A stretch of DNA of 64,000 nt from Malurus cyaneus samueli (lineage: Eukaryota; Chordata; Aves; Passeriformes; Maluridae): assembly GCA_009741485.1 (NCBI GenBank), contig CM019214.1, positions 6,588,868-6,652,867 on the forward strand, read 5' to 3'. Positions 13,133 to 26,921 of the stretch are shown here, piece after piece. Each line of letters starts with the position of its first letter. Positions within the stretch are counted from its first letter, which is position 1. The position numbers and the translations under genes were made by a program. Under the pieces are notes generated by a model. The model saw only the letters and a list, made by a program, of their open reading frames with translations, had not been told where the DNA came from and searched no databases.

Positions 13133-14225
13133 CAATAATTACTGTCTCTGTGTACTTTTGTGTGCTCATAAGTTAAGTGCATTCTGCTTGGGAAGTTTCT
13201 CTTTGCATCCCTGAACAAAAGGGACCCAGTGGGTGAGTGCTGAAATGCATCCAGTGCTCTCCTAAATATTTTAAAAAGCCTATAATATTTAACCAGCGAT
13301 AAATAACATCTTCCAGAAAGCACCTATTGACCAATACAACTGCCAAAGGATTTTTATGCCAAGTAATACAGGGAGCTACCAATTACAATTGTTTCATTTG
13401 CTCAGTTTTGGACTAGGATGTCCAGATGTAAAAGGAATCGAACTCATTTTGCCACACCTGGGTCATGTCTGAAGTGTTGTTAGATGAAATACAATTAGAG
13501 TTATCTCAGTAACTTTCAACCAGTCAGTTGTAAATGCTAATGTATGCCTTCTAACTCTTAAATTTGAGTAGAAAAGTATTTATGGGATCACCAAGGAAGC
13601 ACACATGCCAGAGTGCATTCACAGATTTACATAAAAGGCAGCCTTAACCTTTAGTTTCACAATAGAGAATCTCACATTGTCCCCATCAGAAGTAGTTTCT
13701 GCCTCAATACAACTCTGTATCATAATTTTCTTTTCATAAATAAAAGGAAAATTCTCATTAATAAATGAATCTATCTCATATCAGATACAAATCCTCCCTC
13801 CAGTCATTCTCTCCAATGCTGGGGCAGTGCTGTTATTGTCTTGATCAATATTGTTTCTATAGTTTGAACCCTCCCAACCCTCTATCTTCCTAACCTCTGT
13901 CCTCCCAACCATTCACTCACTTTTTATATCTATTCCTGGAGACTTCTTCAGGAAATTAAATATAACATTGCCAGAAAGAAACCACTGATGGTAGTTATTT
14001 TTAAAAAAACTCAGTTTACATTTTTGGGAGTTCTTTTTTTCTTTATTGACATCATCATTTTCCCTGATAATCCATATCTTTGGCTCCTTCTCAGCTGGTT
14101 CACACACACTCTTCCAGAAGTCCTGAATGCTGTAAAGACCTTAATTCTGCAGACTGGATTTTTTTTTTTTTTTTCACTTGGAGCAAACATAAACAGCCAC
14201 ATGAACATTTCACTAATGCCCACAT

Positions 14226-14680
14226 CGAATCATTGAGGATGAAAAAGACCTTCAGGATCATTAAGTCAAAGTTTTGGCTGAATATCACCATAGTCACTAA
14301 ACCACATCAAGACATCTACTTGTTGGATAATGGCTCCACCACACCATGGGCAGCCCATTCCAACGTTTAACCACTCTCTCAGGAAATAATTTTTTCCATA
14401 TATCCACATAATTCCTCTGGTGTAACATGAGGCCTTTTCTCTTGGTTCTGTCCTTGGCTGTGTGGAAGAGAGGCACATCTGTTTACACCCTCCTTTGAGG
14501 CAGTTGTAGATTGCAATAAGTCCCCTGAGCCTCTTTTACTCCAGGCTGAGCTCCCCCAGCTCCCTCAGCTGCTCCTCATCACATTTGTGCTCCAAACCCT
14601 TCCCCAGCCCCATTCCCTTCCCTGTACATGTTCCAGCCCCTCATCATCTTCTAGAGAGGTGCCCAAAACAGCACATTAAT
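14226..14680 (-). mobile_element. CR1 LINE fragment, long 3' region
   Basis: Reverse complement of the last ~450 bp of CR1. Landmarks on + are 'gaatcattgagg', 'gaaaaagacct', 'gcagcccattccaacg', 'acatgaggccttttctctt', 'ttgtagattgcaataag', 'ctgagcctctttt.ctccaggctgag', 'agctccctcagctgctcctcat' and 'tgtgctccaaacccttccccag'. It is the second-longest CR1 fragment in the window. The overlapping open frames (up to 96 codons on +) are antisense to the repeat and not genes. The left end carries the CR1 3' terminus; the right end is a fuzzy 5' truncation. Confidence 0.93.
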
Positions 14681-17038
14681 CTTAACTTACACCTTCCTTT
14701 TTCCTGCTACCTCAGAACCAATTTTATCCACACCTGGCTTCTATTTTTTTTGTCTAGTATTATCTATCATTACTCTATTCCTAATGCTTGTTTACATGGC
14801 CTGCTAATTTTGTTTATTACAATCAATGTTCTAGTGAATGCTGTTAGCCTGTACCACTTGATCTCACCTCCTTGAGATCTCAGCTCGTTATTCTGCTCAT
14901 GCTTGACCCTTATGAATGATATGTAATTATAGTTATGACAAAAAAGGAGTAAAATATGTATATTTCACATCTATATCTCTATATATGTATGTCTAAGTAT
15001 CCATAAGTGGCACATGATTACACAGCCCATGCAATTCCTTGTTCATGGCTGCTGTTATTCTATTGTTCTGTGTTCTTCCAGCATGTGCTGCTGTGGCCTT
15101 TTAGGCAGAAAAAATATTTTCGTTTGCATTACTACAAAATCAAATCCACGTGCCAATTCTGGATCCTGTAAAGGCAATCCTAAATAGAGATGCTACTTGG
15201 GGGAGGGAGTTCAGCATTTATATATACCATTTTGGGAAATGGAAAGCTTCAAATGTATGAGTACTTAAATCAATTTGCAAGAAGGGAAGGTATCAAACAG
15301 CTGGTGTAGAAGAAACTATCATGAATTTCCCAGGAAAAAAAAAAAACAAACAACCTGTTAATTATAGTGTGTATTTATAATGTGGTTTGCAGGTGATTTG
15401 GCAATGAAGAAAATGCAGTTTTCTCCAATGAACTGTGTTATGTGGGTTTGTCTGTTGCTGCATCTGTTGAAAGATAATCATATTTTTATTTAGTCTAACC
15501 ATTTTTACTGTGGTGATTATTAAGTATATTTATTAGTAAGCAATGTCATTTCCCCCTTTTTAAAAAAGCCAAACAATAAAATATCAGTCTTAGAGTTAAA
15601 TCTCTTGACTTACTGCTGTAATATCAACCTTAAAGGTCCACTGCACAGATGAAATCATCACAGTGCTATTGTCTCTAATCTTATGCTCATTTATTTCTGT
15701 AGGTCTCAAAAAAAGAGGAAATTTAACCATACTTTGAATTTAGTGTCTGTTACTCTGCTTTTCTCTGCTGTACTTGTTTTGGACATCTGTAGGCTCTGTT
15801 TTTTTCCAAAAACTATTTTTATGTGAAGAATGGCTAATTTTAGGCAGAAGAATGAAAAAAAAAAAATTGTAGTAATCTAAACTGATTCAGTGGTCTAATC
15901 CTTATATGGAAATCTCATTTGTGGATCAAAAAGCATCACTAAATAAATTACACATATTAAAACTGACCAGACAATGAAAACCCTGATTCTTTTCACTGTT
16001 TCAAGAAAATGTTGTTTTCAAGAGAAGTGACAGAGAAATTTTGTTTTGGGCCGCAGACACTTTCTGTCTTAAACCTGGTTGAGCATCATGAGCTTTCAAA
16101 GCTGAGTCACTTGTCCTCAATTTTGATAAAAAAAAAAACCATTTCTTCACACATTCTCTCATTTGTCCTACTAATCTGCTATTACTTCTCTTCTACTGAA
16201 AAGGAAACTTCATTCTTTGAGTGATGAAAAACCCTGAGAAAGATTTCTCCATGTTTCTTGATTTTGACAAACACAGAGAGGATTGTGACTGGATTAAGTA
16301 CAGCCTCAAAAAATGCCCAGATTTCTGCAAGGTGTCAAGTGGGCCAAACTACCCTCACAATTAACTTTCTATCAAATACTTCAAAGTCTCTAAGTTCTGC
16401 ATGAATAGCATTTGATTACTGAAAAATAAACCTCTAGTTCCTGTAGGTAATAACAAAATAGGTATTTTAGAAACCTAATTTCTTAAGGATAACAAGCAGT
16501 TGCAAGTGTAGTTCTACAAAAGAAGTAAACACTAGTATTTTTACAACTTGAAAAGGTTAGGTTTAGCACTAAAAGATATATTATAGGATTAGCCAGGCTT
16601 TGTCTGAAACAGTGTGAATGATAAAAGATTTACACAAAAGGATGGAATCATTTGTGCTCGGCAGTATAAAGGACTTAGCATCAGTATTTTTTAAAAATAA
16701 AGACATTCCAGTTTTTGGCAGTGACTGACTTCGGGCATATTTTCATGACAACAGAAAGGGCAGAATATGTATGGAGCAATCAGAATAAACCCCAAGGAAA
16801 TAAATCTTACCAAAAAAAGAAAAATAAACAAAAACCACAGTTCAACTCCAACTCAACACCGTCCCTCCAAACACCCCCCGTCAAAAAAAAAAGAAAAACA
16901 AAATGCCTATACACATAATCAGCATGTAACATTTCAGGAATTTGGCCAGTACACAAACATGTTTGAAAAATAAATACAGAAGCAAGAATAATTTCTTCCA
17001 GCAGTAACAACACTTCTACTCTTGGGGTTTTTATGTGG

Positions 17039-17040
<2 letters not shown>

Positions 17041-17080
<40 letters not shown>
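17041..17080. repeat. poly-T run (T40)
   Basis: Forty consecutive T, preceded by GGGG. It is the longest homopolymer in the window. No retroposon body adjoins it, and CR1 elements do not carry poly-A tails, so it is best read as a simple repeat. Confidence 0.95.
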
Positions 17081-20000
17081 CCCTGGGAAATAGTGTTGCT
17101 TCATTATATGAAAGGTGGTTAGTCAATTAGAGTGAGCATGGGGAGTGATTCCAAAGTACTCTATTATTCAAATATACAGATTTCTGATAAGTGGAAAGAA
17201 AAGATGTGAAGGCACTGTGTTGCTGGGAGGTGGCCACAGCTAAAACTACATGTATTCTCATAAAAAACCAGAATTATTCTTCCCTTGAAGTTAGACTGGC
17301 CAATTAAGAAATTGCACGCCTGCTTTACTTCTGACCTGGCAACAAGGAAAATTAATGCCAACCAATACAACTGTATCTGGAGAACAAAAAGTTAATTCTA
17401 GTGAAATGATGATAATGTTATCAGAATTATGGAGAGTTTTTACTACTGCTGATTATAGCCTTCTTTTGATAAATATGAGTAGTGGAATTGCTCTATGGGT
17501 GCTGCTGGAAAATATTGGATATACTTGCATCCCAAGAAAGTCCACATAGTGCATTCTAAGACTATTCTGTGGTGTGTACTAAAATGAGTGGGCAAACCAA
17601 GTTTGCTTCAAGTTTACATTTGATTCAAGAAAAAAACCCTAATGTTTACTGCATTTTCAGCTATTATTAAAAACATTCAGTTTTCAGAAATGTCTAAATT
17701 GGTAGAAATAGCTTTGAAAAATATCACTCATTAAACAATTTGTTGTAGCCATAGTGACGTGGCAGATGCAACAAATATGCCATTCTCAGTCTTCTTCCAG
17801 GGTAGAATCAATTTTTAAGGGAATGGAATTTGTAATTATCCTTAACTATATCATATAATACCACATCTCATGGTCTCACTCTCATCTCCGGCCATTTTGG
17901 AATTCATGCTCTAATTAAAGAAGGATCAACTACAGAACGAAAATTTTAAGGTCCTGCTCAGTCTTTATTCATGTAACTCTGAAAGGCAAAACATCAGAGA
18001 AAGTGTTTGTTGCTCTTTCATGCTACTTCCACTGCTAGGTTTTGCTTTCTTTATATTTTTTCTTCTTGCAAATGTGATATGATATTTGTGATAATTTTTA
18101 TGCAGATTTTCAAGATGCATTTTTATCACTGAGATAGAAAATGTGTGGGATTTATATATCTTAAAAATAAAAAAGAGACTGATAAAAATCAGGTTATGAT
18201 CTTATGATTTAGTTCAAAGCAGGCAGAAATCAAAGCTCTCACAATTCTCCATCAGTGTGCTGGCTGAAGTATCTCAGTGTAATCTCCACACATGAAAATG
18301 TCAGAAAGCAAAATGCACTATGGGAAAAGAAGAACAAACAAATCTGTTTAGCTCAGACCACCAATGTGTAGCGCAGAGAGGCTAATTCTGTGTGAACACT
18401 TTTTTGATGCCTAGTTATACCATTCTGGATCAATAGCTCATACAGATTTGCTTCATTCCAATTAAAATGTGTTGAATTACCCTAGCTAAGATTCTGATCC
18501 AAGTGAGGGTTAAATTTCTGCATCAGCTCTGGGACAGAACACAACATGTTATTAACTTATGCAGATACAGAGTGTAGGAAAACTTGCCCAAAGAGGACAT
18601 GCAGAGTAACAGTCTTCTTGGTCATCCCTAGAATACAAGATTAGGGCCAGACTCAGCAGGGAAAAGATTAGTTAGTGATCTTAAACCCTGAATGAAATGT
18701 GTCATCACCTTACAGGTTTATGTCAAATTCTAACCAGATCATTTCAGTTCCAAGGTACCTTCTGTTCAGCAGGGACATTAATGAAAACATAGTTTTTTTT
18801 TCCCATTGATTCAGTGGTTTGACATGAAACTATCAAATCAAAAATGAACCTCCTGGTTTTTCAACTGCTGTGTTGCTACTGTCACTGACAGTCTTTGGAT
18901 TTATTTCTGTGGACTGATAAGGATGAAGCACAACAACAGGAGTTAAATAATTCAAAGAATAGTATTTTTAAATAAATGCTAGTACTCAGCAAGACAAGAA
19001 ATGTACTTTGCACATGAATAATGCAACACCATTTGTGTGTACTGTTATGGATGCAGTATAATTATCAGGTAGACCTTGTGAGAAATATGTTTCACATCAT
19101 TCTCTATGACTGCTTGGGGAAAAATTCTTCAGAAAAGAAAGCCACAGTGCCATCTTGAGCATTCATTCCCTGTGATTGTGCATTCTCATTCGTGGTTGGA
19201 GGAAAGGTACATGGAGTTTATTCATATTTTAAACAAAAAACGTCTCTCCTTAACATTATGTTGTCTTGTCAAAAGACAAGCTGCTGACACAAACATGTCT
19301 GGGTGACATTTCTAATAGGCTTTTCTTTACTGAAATAGAATTTCTGGTCAAACCTGGACAGGAATGCAAGAGGGCAATAGATTAAAATGGTTAGATCATT
19401 CTCTTTTGAGCTTTAAATTCTCAGGATTGATTTGTCATCCCTTATTGTGGTGTTTTCTTCCTACTGTCCTTGTCTGACTTTACACTGTCCCTACTCCATG
19501 GTCTTTGAGGTGAACTGAGTGCAGGTGTATCTGTAGGCATCAGTAGACATTCCAGCATCTTTCTTGCTTTGTTAATTCCATCCCTCGAGCATGGATCCTC
19601 TCTTTGGCACCTGCTTCTCTGAGAAACCCCAGTTCACAACAAGAGCATTTCAACTATTCATGTTGTTTGGAGAAAAGCTACTGCTTACTGACACAAACAG
19701 TCCTCAGAAAATCCCAACTACCTCATAAAATCCTACACTGGAAGGTGTAGGCATTTAAAAGCAGACGCTTTCCCTCATCTTAACCCTGCTGCTACTCCAG
19801 ACAGCTTTTTCTCCCTCTCCCAAATGCAATTTTTTTCAGGCTGTGACTATAATCCCAACCCAGTTTTCCTGTCATTGTATTAGAAATAAAAGATTGGCAC
19901 TTTGTGTTGGGACTAATCACATTTCTTATCATGAGAACACATGTTAGAGGAGAATATAGAGCAATCATTGTCATGAGTCAGTGTTCCACCAAAATTTGAA

Positions 20001-23000
20001 GTTATAAGCTGTCATACACATAGAACAGAATTCAGAATATATCAAATTTACCATTCAGGTACTCTGAGGAACCTTTTTACTCACATCCAGTGCAAGACGT
20101 TTTACTTGTGATGTGCTACATGCTTTATATACTGAACAATTCCTGTTTACCAGAATTTTGTTGAAAGGAATGGGGAGGAGGTGTGTGCAGAACAAGCAGT
20201 GGATACATTTGGAAGACATTAATATAGCAACAAACTGAACACGTCTTCAAGTTTTCCGTGCAGAATGATTGAAGATCCATTAAACAAGCAATCAACCTCC
20301 CACCCCACAAGCACCAGGAAGGAGTACTCTGAATGAATCACACTACTATTTTGCACAAAGAGGTATTACAAACTGCTAGGATGTGTTTTGAAATGTTTTA
20401 TTTTAACAATTAGATTTCGGTATGAAAAAAAATCAAGGCGTAAATTATAGCGTTTAGTAACAAAATCTGGATCTACATTTTCAAATAATAGGTTTTTGCA
20501 CTGTTTGCTAAGACTTCCTAAGGTTGCATGTTAGGTCATGAAAGTGAAAAACACTAATTAAAATATTAAACTGAAGGTCAGTGATGTACATATGGGGAGG
20601 CAGCGCTAAATATGGAAAATAAGATTGATATAAACAGACTTAAAGCTGACCTGGTTAGAAGGACAAATTTACTGAACAGAACACACTGTCTGATGAAAAA
20701 TAGTGACAGAAAAGTTGCCTTCCAGTCTGGAAGTTGTGTGTCCAGGACTAGGCCTGAGAGCCAAAAACATCCATGAAAAATACAAGGCCTGTCTGAAGTA
20801 TAGCTGGGTTACCTAGAAACCAGAGATGTCCTGAGATACCATTAAAAAGTGCAAAATCAAGGAACTGTAATGACAATTTGTTTTCTGAAAAGGTGGACAT
20901 AATCAAGAAATATAATATAGTTCTGAAAAAATAGAAAACAACATCGTGACAGGCACGAAGTCAAATTTAACAGCATATATTGCATGTTTGAAGTGTCCTG
21001 TGTCCTGTTATATCTCAATGATTTGAAAAGGACTGAATTTTTATCCAAAGTTGGGGTCTCTGGGAGCTTTCCATGCTGCACACACTTTTCCTCCCCTGCA
21101 CTGGTTGAACTCATGAACCTTCTATGAGATCTTGGGCTCAGACCAGACATGACTCCAGATCCCGGGGCAGAGATCACCTCTGAAGTGAGACTCTGCCTGC
21201 TGAATTACTGGTCCCTCTTTGGGTGAATTTTAGGGGTCAGTTTTGTTTGTCCTCCTTGTCTGGAATAGGTTTGTCCTCCCCTCAAAGGATGGCTTGGACC
21301 CTTCTGAATTTTATCTGATTCACATGACACCAGTACTATACATCCATATCAGTAATCTACCATAAAAATATTTGTTGTTATGTCAGGGATAAAATTGCAT
21401 CACTAATGATAAGTTTGTAGGAACCTGTAATATACCTTCTGGGTTTTGCTGTTATTCGTTGCTGGATAATATTTATTGACACTATATTATTGATTGCCAT
21501 AGCAATTTGTAGCAATCAAATAGCTTGATATAAATCACTATAATCATAGAAGTACTTGTTGGTGGTGATTTTGGGGTAGCACACTTGCTAAAGTGCACAT
21601 ACATGCTATTTTATCATTTTCCTATGGTTGATATTACAAGAATTGGAGGGTTGAGAGATACAGAATCCAGGTGTTCTGAGGTTTTTCTACAAACCTAAAA
21701 TTTGAGTAAACTAAATAAGAAGGAGGTGTTTGAACTGCTCAATAAACTAGAGAAATTTTAAGGAAGCAGATGAGGTGCAAGTTGACTACTACAGTGACAA
21801 TCCTACTATAATTTTATCTTTTTTTTTTACCAGATACATGGAACAAAACTAGAAAAAATAAGTCATTATTTAGAAACTTAAACTGCTAGTTTTTATGTGT
21901 CAGAAGAGTATGTACAGCAGTTATTACTTAGCTGAGGAATTATCAGGAAGGGTGGTGACTGACCTACCACTCATGGAAATCACTGGTATGTTTCTGCCGG
22001 GATAATGGATTTTAGAGTTCACTATGTGACAACATGAGCTCCTGTGGAAACAACTTGTGAAATATTAACCTTTTGGAAATCCTGTTTTAAAAAAGCTATT
22101 ATTCATACTAGTCATCTGTAACACCATCATATTACTTGCTGCCATTTTGATATCTCAGAAGTAACTTCCTGATAGAACCAACCCAAAATGAAAAAAAGGT
22201 TTTTTTTTCTCTCCAGCTTTTTATATACATGGATGAATTATGAATTTTGAGATGACTAAAGGCATAAGTCAGTGTCCTGTTTTCTGGCTTCAGCCACAAA
22301 TATATGGTACCCTAAGCAGGAAAATGCAACCTTCACACCTTGGCTCAAACATAACCACTTCAAGTGAAATATCCTACCATGAGTAAGTTAATTGAGTCTT
22401 AACCAAATTTTTGAATTAGTTTCATCCTAAAATTGATAATGATGACACAGTATTAACAAGAGCTTATCTCAGTTGTTTTGACTTTACAAGCAGAGTTTGT
22501 AAGGACAAGTGAGAATAACTTCAGCAGTGAGAGAAATTCATCAGGCAATGCATTAATATCTTGTGTGATTATATTTATTGAGATGGAAAAGGAGAAAAAG
22601 TGACAGAGAGGGAGCATGACATTTGTTTTCAAAATATGCAAATATTTTTTAAAATGTCATTTTGAAATAGAAAGAGGGAATAAACTACAACTAACCTATT
22701 ATGTGATCCACATTAAGAGAAAAAACAGCTTCAAATTTACTGAGCAATTGTTCTATGATAGAAACAAAACTGTTCGAAATTACCATGAAATTCTAAACCT
22801 TTCAGCCTGAATTCCTCAGTAATCAAAGTGTGTTTGTTATTTTGTCCTTCTGCTCTTCATTTTTAATTGATGTTCTTTATCCCAGAAAAAGTGATCACTA
22901 GAAAAGAATGCTACAGCTTTCACAAGTGGGGTCAGCAGAGAGATTTTAATTGACTCAATCATCCAAAACGAAATGGAGAGATGTGTTAGTTTTCATAAAG

Positions 23001-23427
23001 CATAACAGAGATTAAAATGCTGGGAAAGTAGTAAAGCACAGTCAACTGGTATAAGGTTGGAAGTGTTTTTCTTTTTTTTAGTAAACGAATAGATTAATCG
23101 GTATTAAACAATTCTACCAATCATTTCAAAGAAAATGTATGCAAGTGACCTGAGGCAGGAAATAAAAGGAAATATTTCAAACTTATCTGAAGGAAAATGG
23201 CAGAAGTCAAGAAAAAATTGTGTGATTTTCTATTTTTCAAATATTAAACCTTCAAATGCAAATTCTGCATTTCATCTTTCATCTCTAACTTTCTCTTTTT
23301 CTTCTTATTTGAGGAAGAAATTTATCTTCTGTTTCTAATGGTTTGTCTTCCCCTGACAATACGTGGCAGGACTAAAGTTAGCATTAACTGTCAGAGATGC
23401 AGTGTTGAAATGCTGAAAGAAAGCAAA

Positions 23428-23465
23428 GAAAGGAAACAAACAACCAAAATTGTTTGTTTCCTTTC
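23428..23465. repeat. perfect inverted repeat, 16-bp arms, 6-nt loop
   Basis: Left arm GAAAGGAAACAAACAA (23428-23443), spacer CCAAAA, right arm TTGTTTGTTTCCTTTC (23450-23465). The arms are exactly complementary. Strand asymmetry (A-rich, then T-rich) means a transcript of either strand would fold into a 16-bp stem. No flanking element explains it. Confidence 0.95.
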
Positions 23466-25346
23466 AATAAGGTGTGTCATATGTCATTGGTTAAGTGTAT
23501 AGGGCTTTCACTTCTTGAAAGTACCACTTGAAAGGGTTGTTAAGAGTAACTTTTATTTTCACTGAGGCTGGCACTCAGAATTAAAAGCTGTAGCAAAAGA
23601 AAGTCTCCTTTCAGTTACTCTGGAAATCAATTTAACTGTTACCAGAACTTTTTCTGCGACTCTGAGTAAAGAAAAAAGGAGAGTTAACCCAAACTCTCCT
23701 CTAAGACCTTGTTCGGACTTCTGTTTTCTTTGAATAATTTGAAACCTTTTACTTTTTTTTAGGATATTGTTAAGAACCTCAAGTCTGAAAATGTTTTCTT
23801 TTTCTGCATTCATTTTCAGGAAAAAAAAATATTGCCAATTCTTTTTAATAAAACAATTATTTTGTTTTAAATAAATTTAAAAAAAAATAAAGATTTTTTT
23901 TATGGAAAATTTTCTTGATTTCCAAGATTTTCTGTGGAATTCTTTATTGATATATCTGTTCATAAATGTGTGAGTCAGACACTATGGTAGTGCCACAGAG
24001 ATTCCTGTAGAGGTATGGAACAATAACGAAAAAAGGTTTGTGTGTTTATATACCTAAGCATAAAGGTTTCTGCATTAAAAACAGTTCTGGTGACCACACC
24101 AAAGGCAGGAATTGATGATGGTGAGAGTCTACTATTTCTTTATTTGGGAATTCTATATCTATAACACTATTAGTGTTTCCATATATAAGGACAATATAGT
24201 CTGTTATTTTGTGGGGAACAGGTGTCCTCACAGACAGCCCAAATTTATCACAGAATTAGGAAAATCTTCATTGTACAGAAATTTGCAGAGGAATCTTCAG
24301 ATTTCCATTTTCCATCTCAAATAAACAGAATTACTTGATTTTATGTGCAAGGCATTCTGATCTGTCTTGTTATTTGAATATATAACCACAATTTCAGTGA
24401 ATATACACTTTTTCCTCTTTTTTCTTTTTGCTGTTTAAGAGTTTCTAGGCAGAGCCGTAGGATTTTGTGATGCTTTAGTGAAGATTTACTATTCTTCAGT
24501 GGTAACCAAAGAGAGTTTTGGAAAACATTTCCGTCATTTCATGTACATGGTACCTTATGGCACCGGAAGCCTCAATCAAAGAAAAGCTTCCAGGGAGAGA
24601 CTTTTTGGCTCTTGACTCTACATGTCTACGTCTTCCAGTTCCTGAAGGCATGCACAAACTGTGCTCCAAAAGCTCATCACAACACCGAGTGCTGGCACAC
24701 GTTGCAGTTCTGTTACAGTCTGAAATAGGAATGATATTGGAACAGGCAGAAAAACAGGTTTTCTCTACTCAAGATGTAAAGCCATAGGGGTGTATTCTAC
24801 ATGGAAACAACTTCAAAACTGTGTCGTAAGATAACAGTATCTGATTAATTCTAAGGGGGCAATCAACAATAACAGCAAATTGTTTAAAATAAGTACAACA
24901 AAACCGAAATAACCTGCTGTGCTCTCTTCTGTTTTATCTCAAACAGGAGACCACAGAAGGTAATTATTTTAAAATAATGGGCTTGTTTAAACACTACTGG
25001 CTCTACTGACATTTTAAACTATATGAAGCTTAAATAAAACTCTAACACAAATTAACACATATTCTTGCCATTATAACCAGGGAAAGAGCAAGCTAATACT
25101 GCTATGGCTCCCATGTCAAACTGACTCAGAATGGGTAAAGGCTCAAAGGGAATAAATGAATGTTGTATGGATAGTCTAAGTTTCAATTTGGTAGACAAAA
25201 CTGAATTCAAAGTTTTCAGTCACTGCTATTTCACTCATCTCTACAGGACAACTTTGTGTAAATTCAACACTTCTTGTTTTCCTTAAAGCTATGGATTTAA
25301 TATTATTTCATATTAGTACATCGTCTAAAATATTTGTCTGTGCCCT

Positions 25347-25365
25347 TTTTTTTTTTTTTTTTTTT
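25347..25365. repeat. poly-T run
   Basis: About 19 T, without a flanking retroposon body. Confidence 0.85.
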
Positions 25366-26516
25366 CACGGAATCTGGTCAATTAGCAGTGAATTCTGATT
25401 AATTTCCTCACTTGTGGATATTTTCCATTCTTCCCACTGATGGAGACTCCATCTTTGTCAAAGCCTTTTGTTAAAACAGACTTCTGTTAATAATATTGTC
25501 TCCCCCTTGCTTGAAAAAGCCTGCTGTCCTCTGCTATGCACTGGAACTTCTATTTAGTTTCTCAACTTTTCTTGCTGTTATTTATAGAGAATTTTGTTCA
25601 CATCACTTCTTGCTCATCTCGTATGAGGATGAGAAGGTCAACTTAACAGTTTACTGTGTCACCCAGTACAACAAAAAACAGTATACAAAAAGTACAACAA
25701 AAAGTAAAATAACTGATATGGATAAATGTGTAGAACTGAGCTTGTACAGACTGACTCCAATTCCATTGTCTGGTAGGCATGGTGGACTCCACATCATCTT
25801 CTTTTCCCTGAAGACATTTGGTTGAGGAAAATTTTATTCTCTTCAAAGGTTTTTGAAGATGTAAAAAAAAGGCAAAATTTTCTTTTTCCCAGAAAATGTA
25901 AAGGCTATGGGTTTGACATAAAAGAAGTATATAAAATGAAATTGATTTCTGCTAAACAGAAGGTCTTACACGTGACTCTTTAAAATTTTGAAATAAAGAA
26001 ATATTCCTAAAATGTTTTGGAGAAAGGCAAGGTACTACAACAAGGTGTTTGCATTGTTAGCAGGAAATTTCTGAAAAGGAATTAGAGCAAGAGGAAGCAG
26101 TGAAGCTAGGATAATGAATAATAAAGCAAAGGTAAGTGGATAAGTACGTGGGAGCACTGAGACATTTGGGATATGTCAGATGACGGATGGTTTAAAGTCC
26201 TACCTCAGTTTGCAAAGTGCTGAAGGACAGAAAGAAAAGCAGGGACATGTGGGACTGAAAGAACACGTAAAGGACTGTGGTTAATTCATCCTGCCGTGCT
26301 CATTACTGAGTATCTGGCAGAAACATGGAAGAGCAGATTATTAGGCTAAGAAATTATGATATATCCTACATTTTCAAACAAAACCATCTATTTCCTTGAA
26401 TATGTAACAAAACATTAAAACCTTTAGCTTTACCATTAAATAAAAAAAAAACCAAAAAAAACCCAGGACATAAAAGCCAGATAATCAAAAAGTTTTGCCT
26501 CAGTATTGGTTTTATG

Positions 26517-26601
26517 TTTTTTTTTTTTTTTTTCTTTGTTTTTTTTTTTTGTTTGTTTGTTTGTTTGTTGTTTTTTTTTTTTTGGGTTTTTTTTTTTTTT
26601 T
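26517..26601. repeat. T-rich low-complexity tract with (GTTT)n
   Basis: Poly-T blocks around five to six GTTT units. The phenylalanine-rich 61-codon frame over it is an artefact. Confidence 0.92.
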
Positions 26602-26851
26602 GTCAGTACTAGACCAGATGTAACACCTGCAGGTAGAAGAAACTACCTGATTTTTATATTACCCTTTTCTGTCCTCAAAACTGATGATTGACACAATGAC
26701 TTCTTAAATAAGACTTGTCCGTTACAAATTACTTCCATTCAGTTTGTTCTTCTTAAGGAAAATCTTTGAGGCAATGTTAGAGAAAAAAAAAATGGCTGAG
26801 GGTAAAGCTAATGCTGCATCTCACTGGAAAAAAAACATCCTATGAACATTA

Positions 26852-26921
26852 GAGAATCACAGAGCAGCTGAGGGTATCCCTAAAGGTTGTGTTGTCCAAC
26901 ACCCAACCCAAGTAAGGCTAC
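26852..26921 (-). mobile_element. CR1 LINE fragment, 3' terminal part (left piece of a split copy)
   Basis: Reads 'gaatcacagagcagctgagg' then '...gttgtccaacacccaacccaagtaagg', matching the CR1 3' terminus in reverse complement. The alignment stops at 'ggctac' (26921), where a solo LTR begins, and resumes with the duplicated GCTAC after the LTR at 27557. The two pieces are one insertion. Confidence 0.85.
26917..26921. repeat. target-site duplication GCTAC (left copy)
   Basis: GCTAC directly before the TG of the LTR; the identical GCTAC lies at 27557-27561 directly after its terminal CA. A 5-bp perfect duplication is standard proof of retroviral-type integration. Confidence 0.9.

Larger units (their letters stand above)
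3693..14225. other. no gene seen; long AT-rich stretch
   Basis: More than 10 kb without a recognisable gene or dispersed repeat. Open frames stay below about 90 codons, and several of those cross poly-T runs. It holds scattered microsatellites (annotated separately) and frequent AATAAA/ATTTA words expected from base composition. No CR1, LTR or tRNA-like structure was recognised here. Confidence 0.6.
14681..26851. other. no gene seen; AT-rich unique sequence
   Basis: About 12 kb with no recognised gene or interspersed repeat. Open frames are 60-109 codons, at chance level for this composition and length. The stretch 21040-21330 is richer in GC and holds a 106-codon frame on the minus strand, which I do not recognise. 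The poly-T runs and the inverted repeat at 23428 are listed separately. Confidence 0.6.

Noticed and set aside
16655..16685. U6-snRNA-like start (gtgctcggcag)
   Set aside because: Only a few bases agree; the rest of U6 does not follow.
17041..17080. T40 as a reverse-strand retroposon tail
   Set aside because: No recognisable retroposed gene follows on the minus-strand 5' side, and CR1 does not use poly-A tails.
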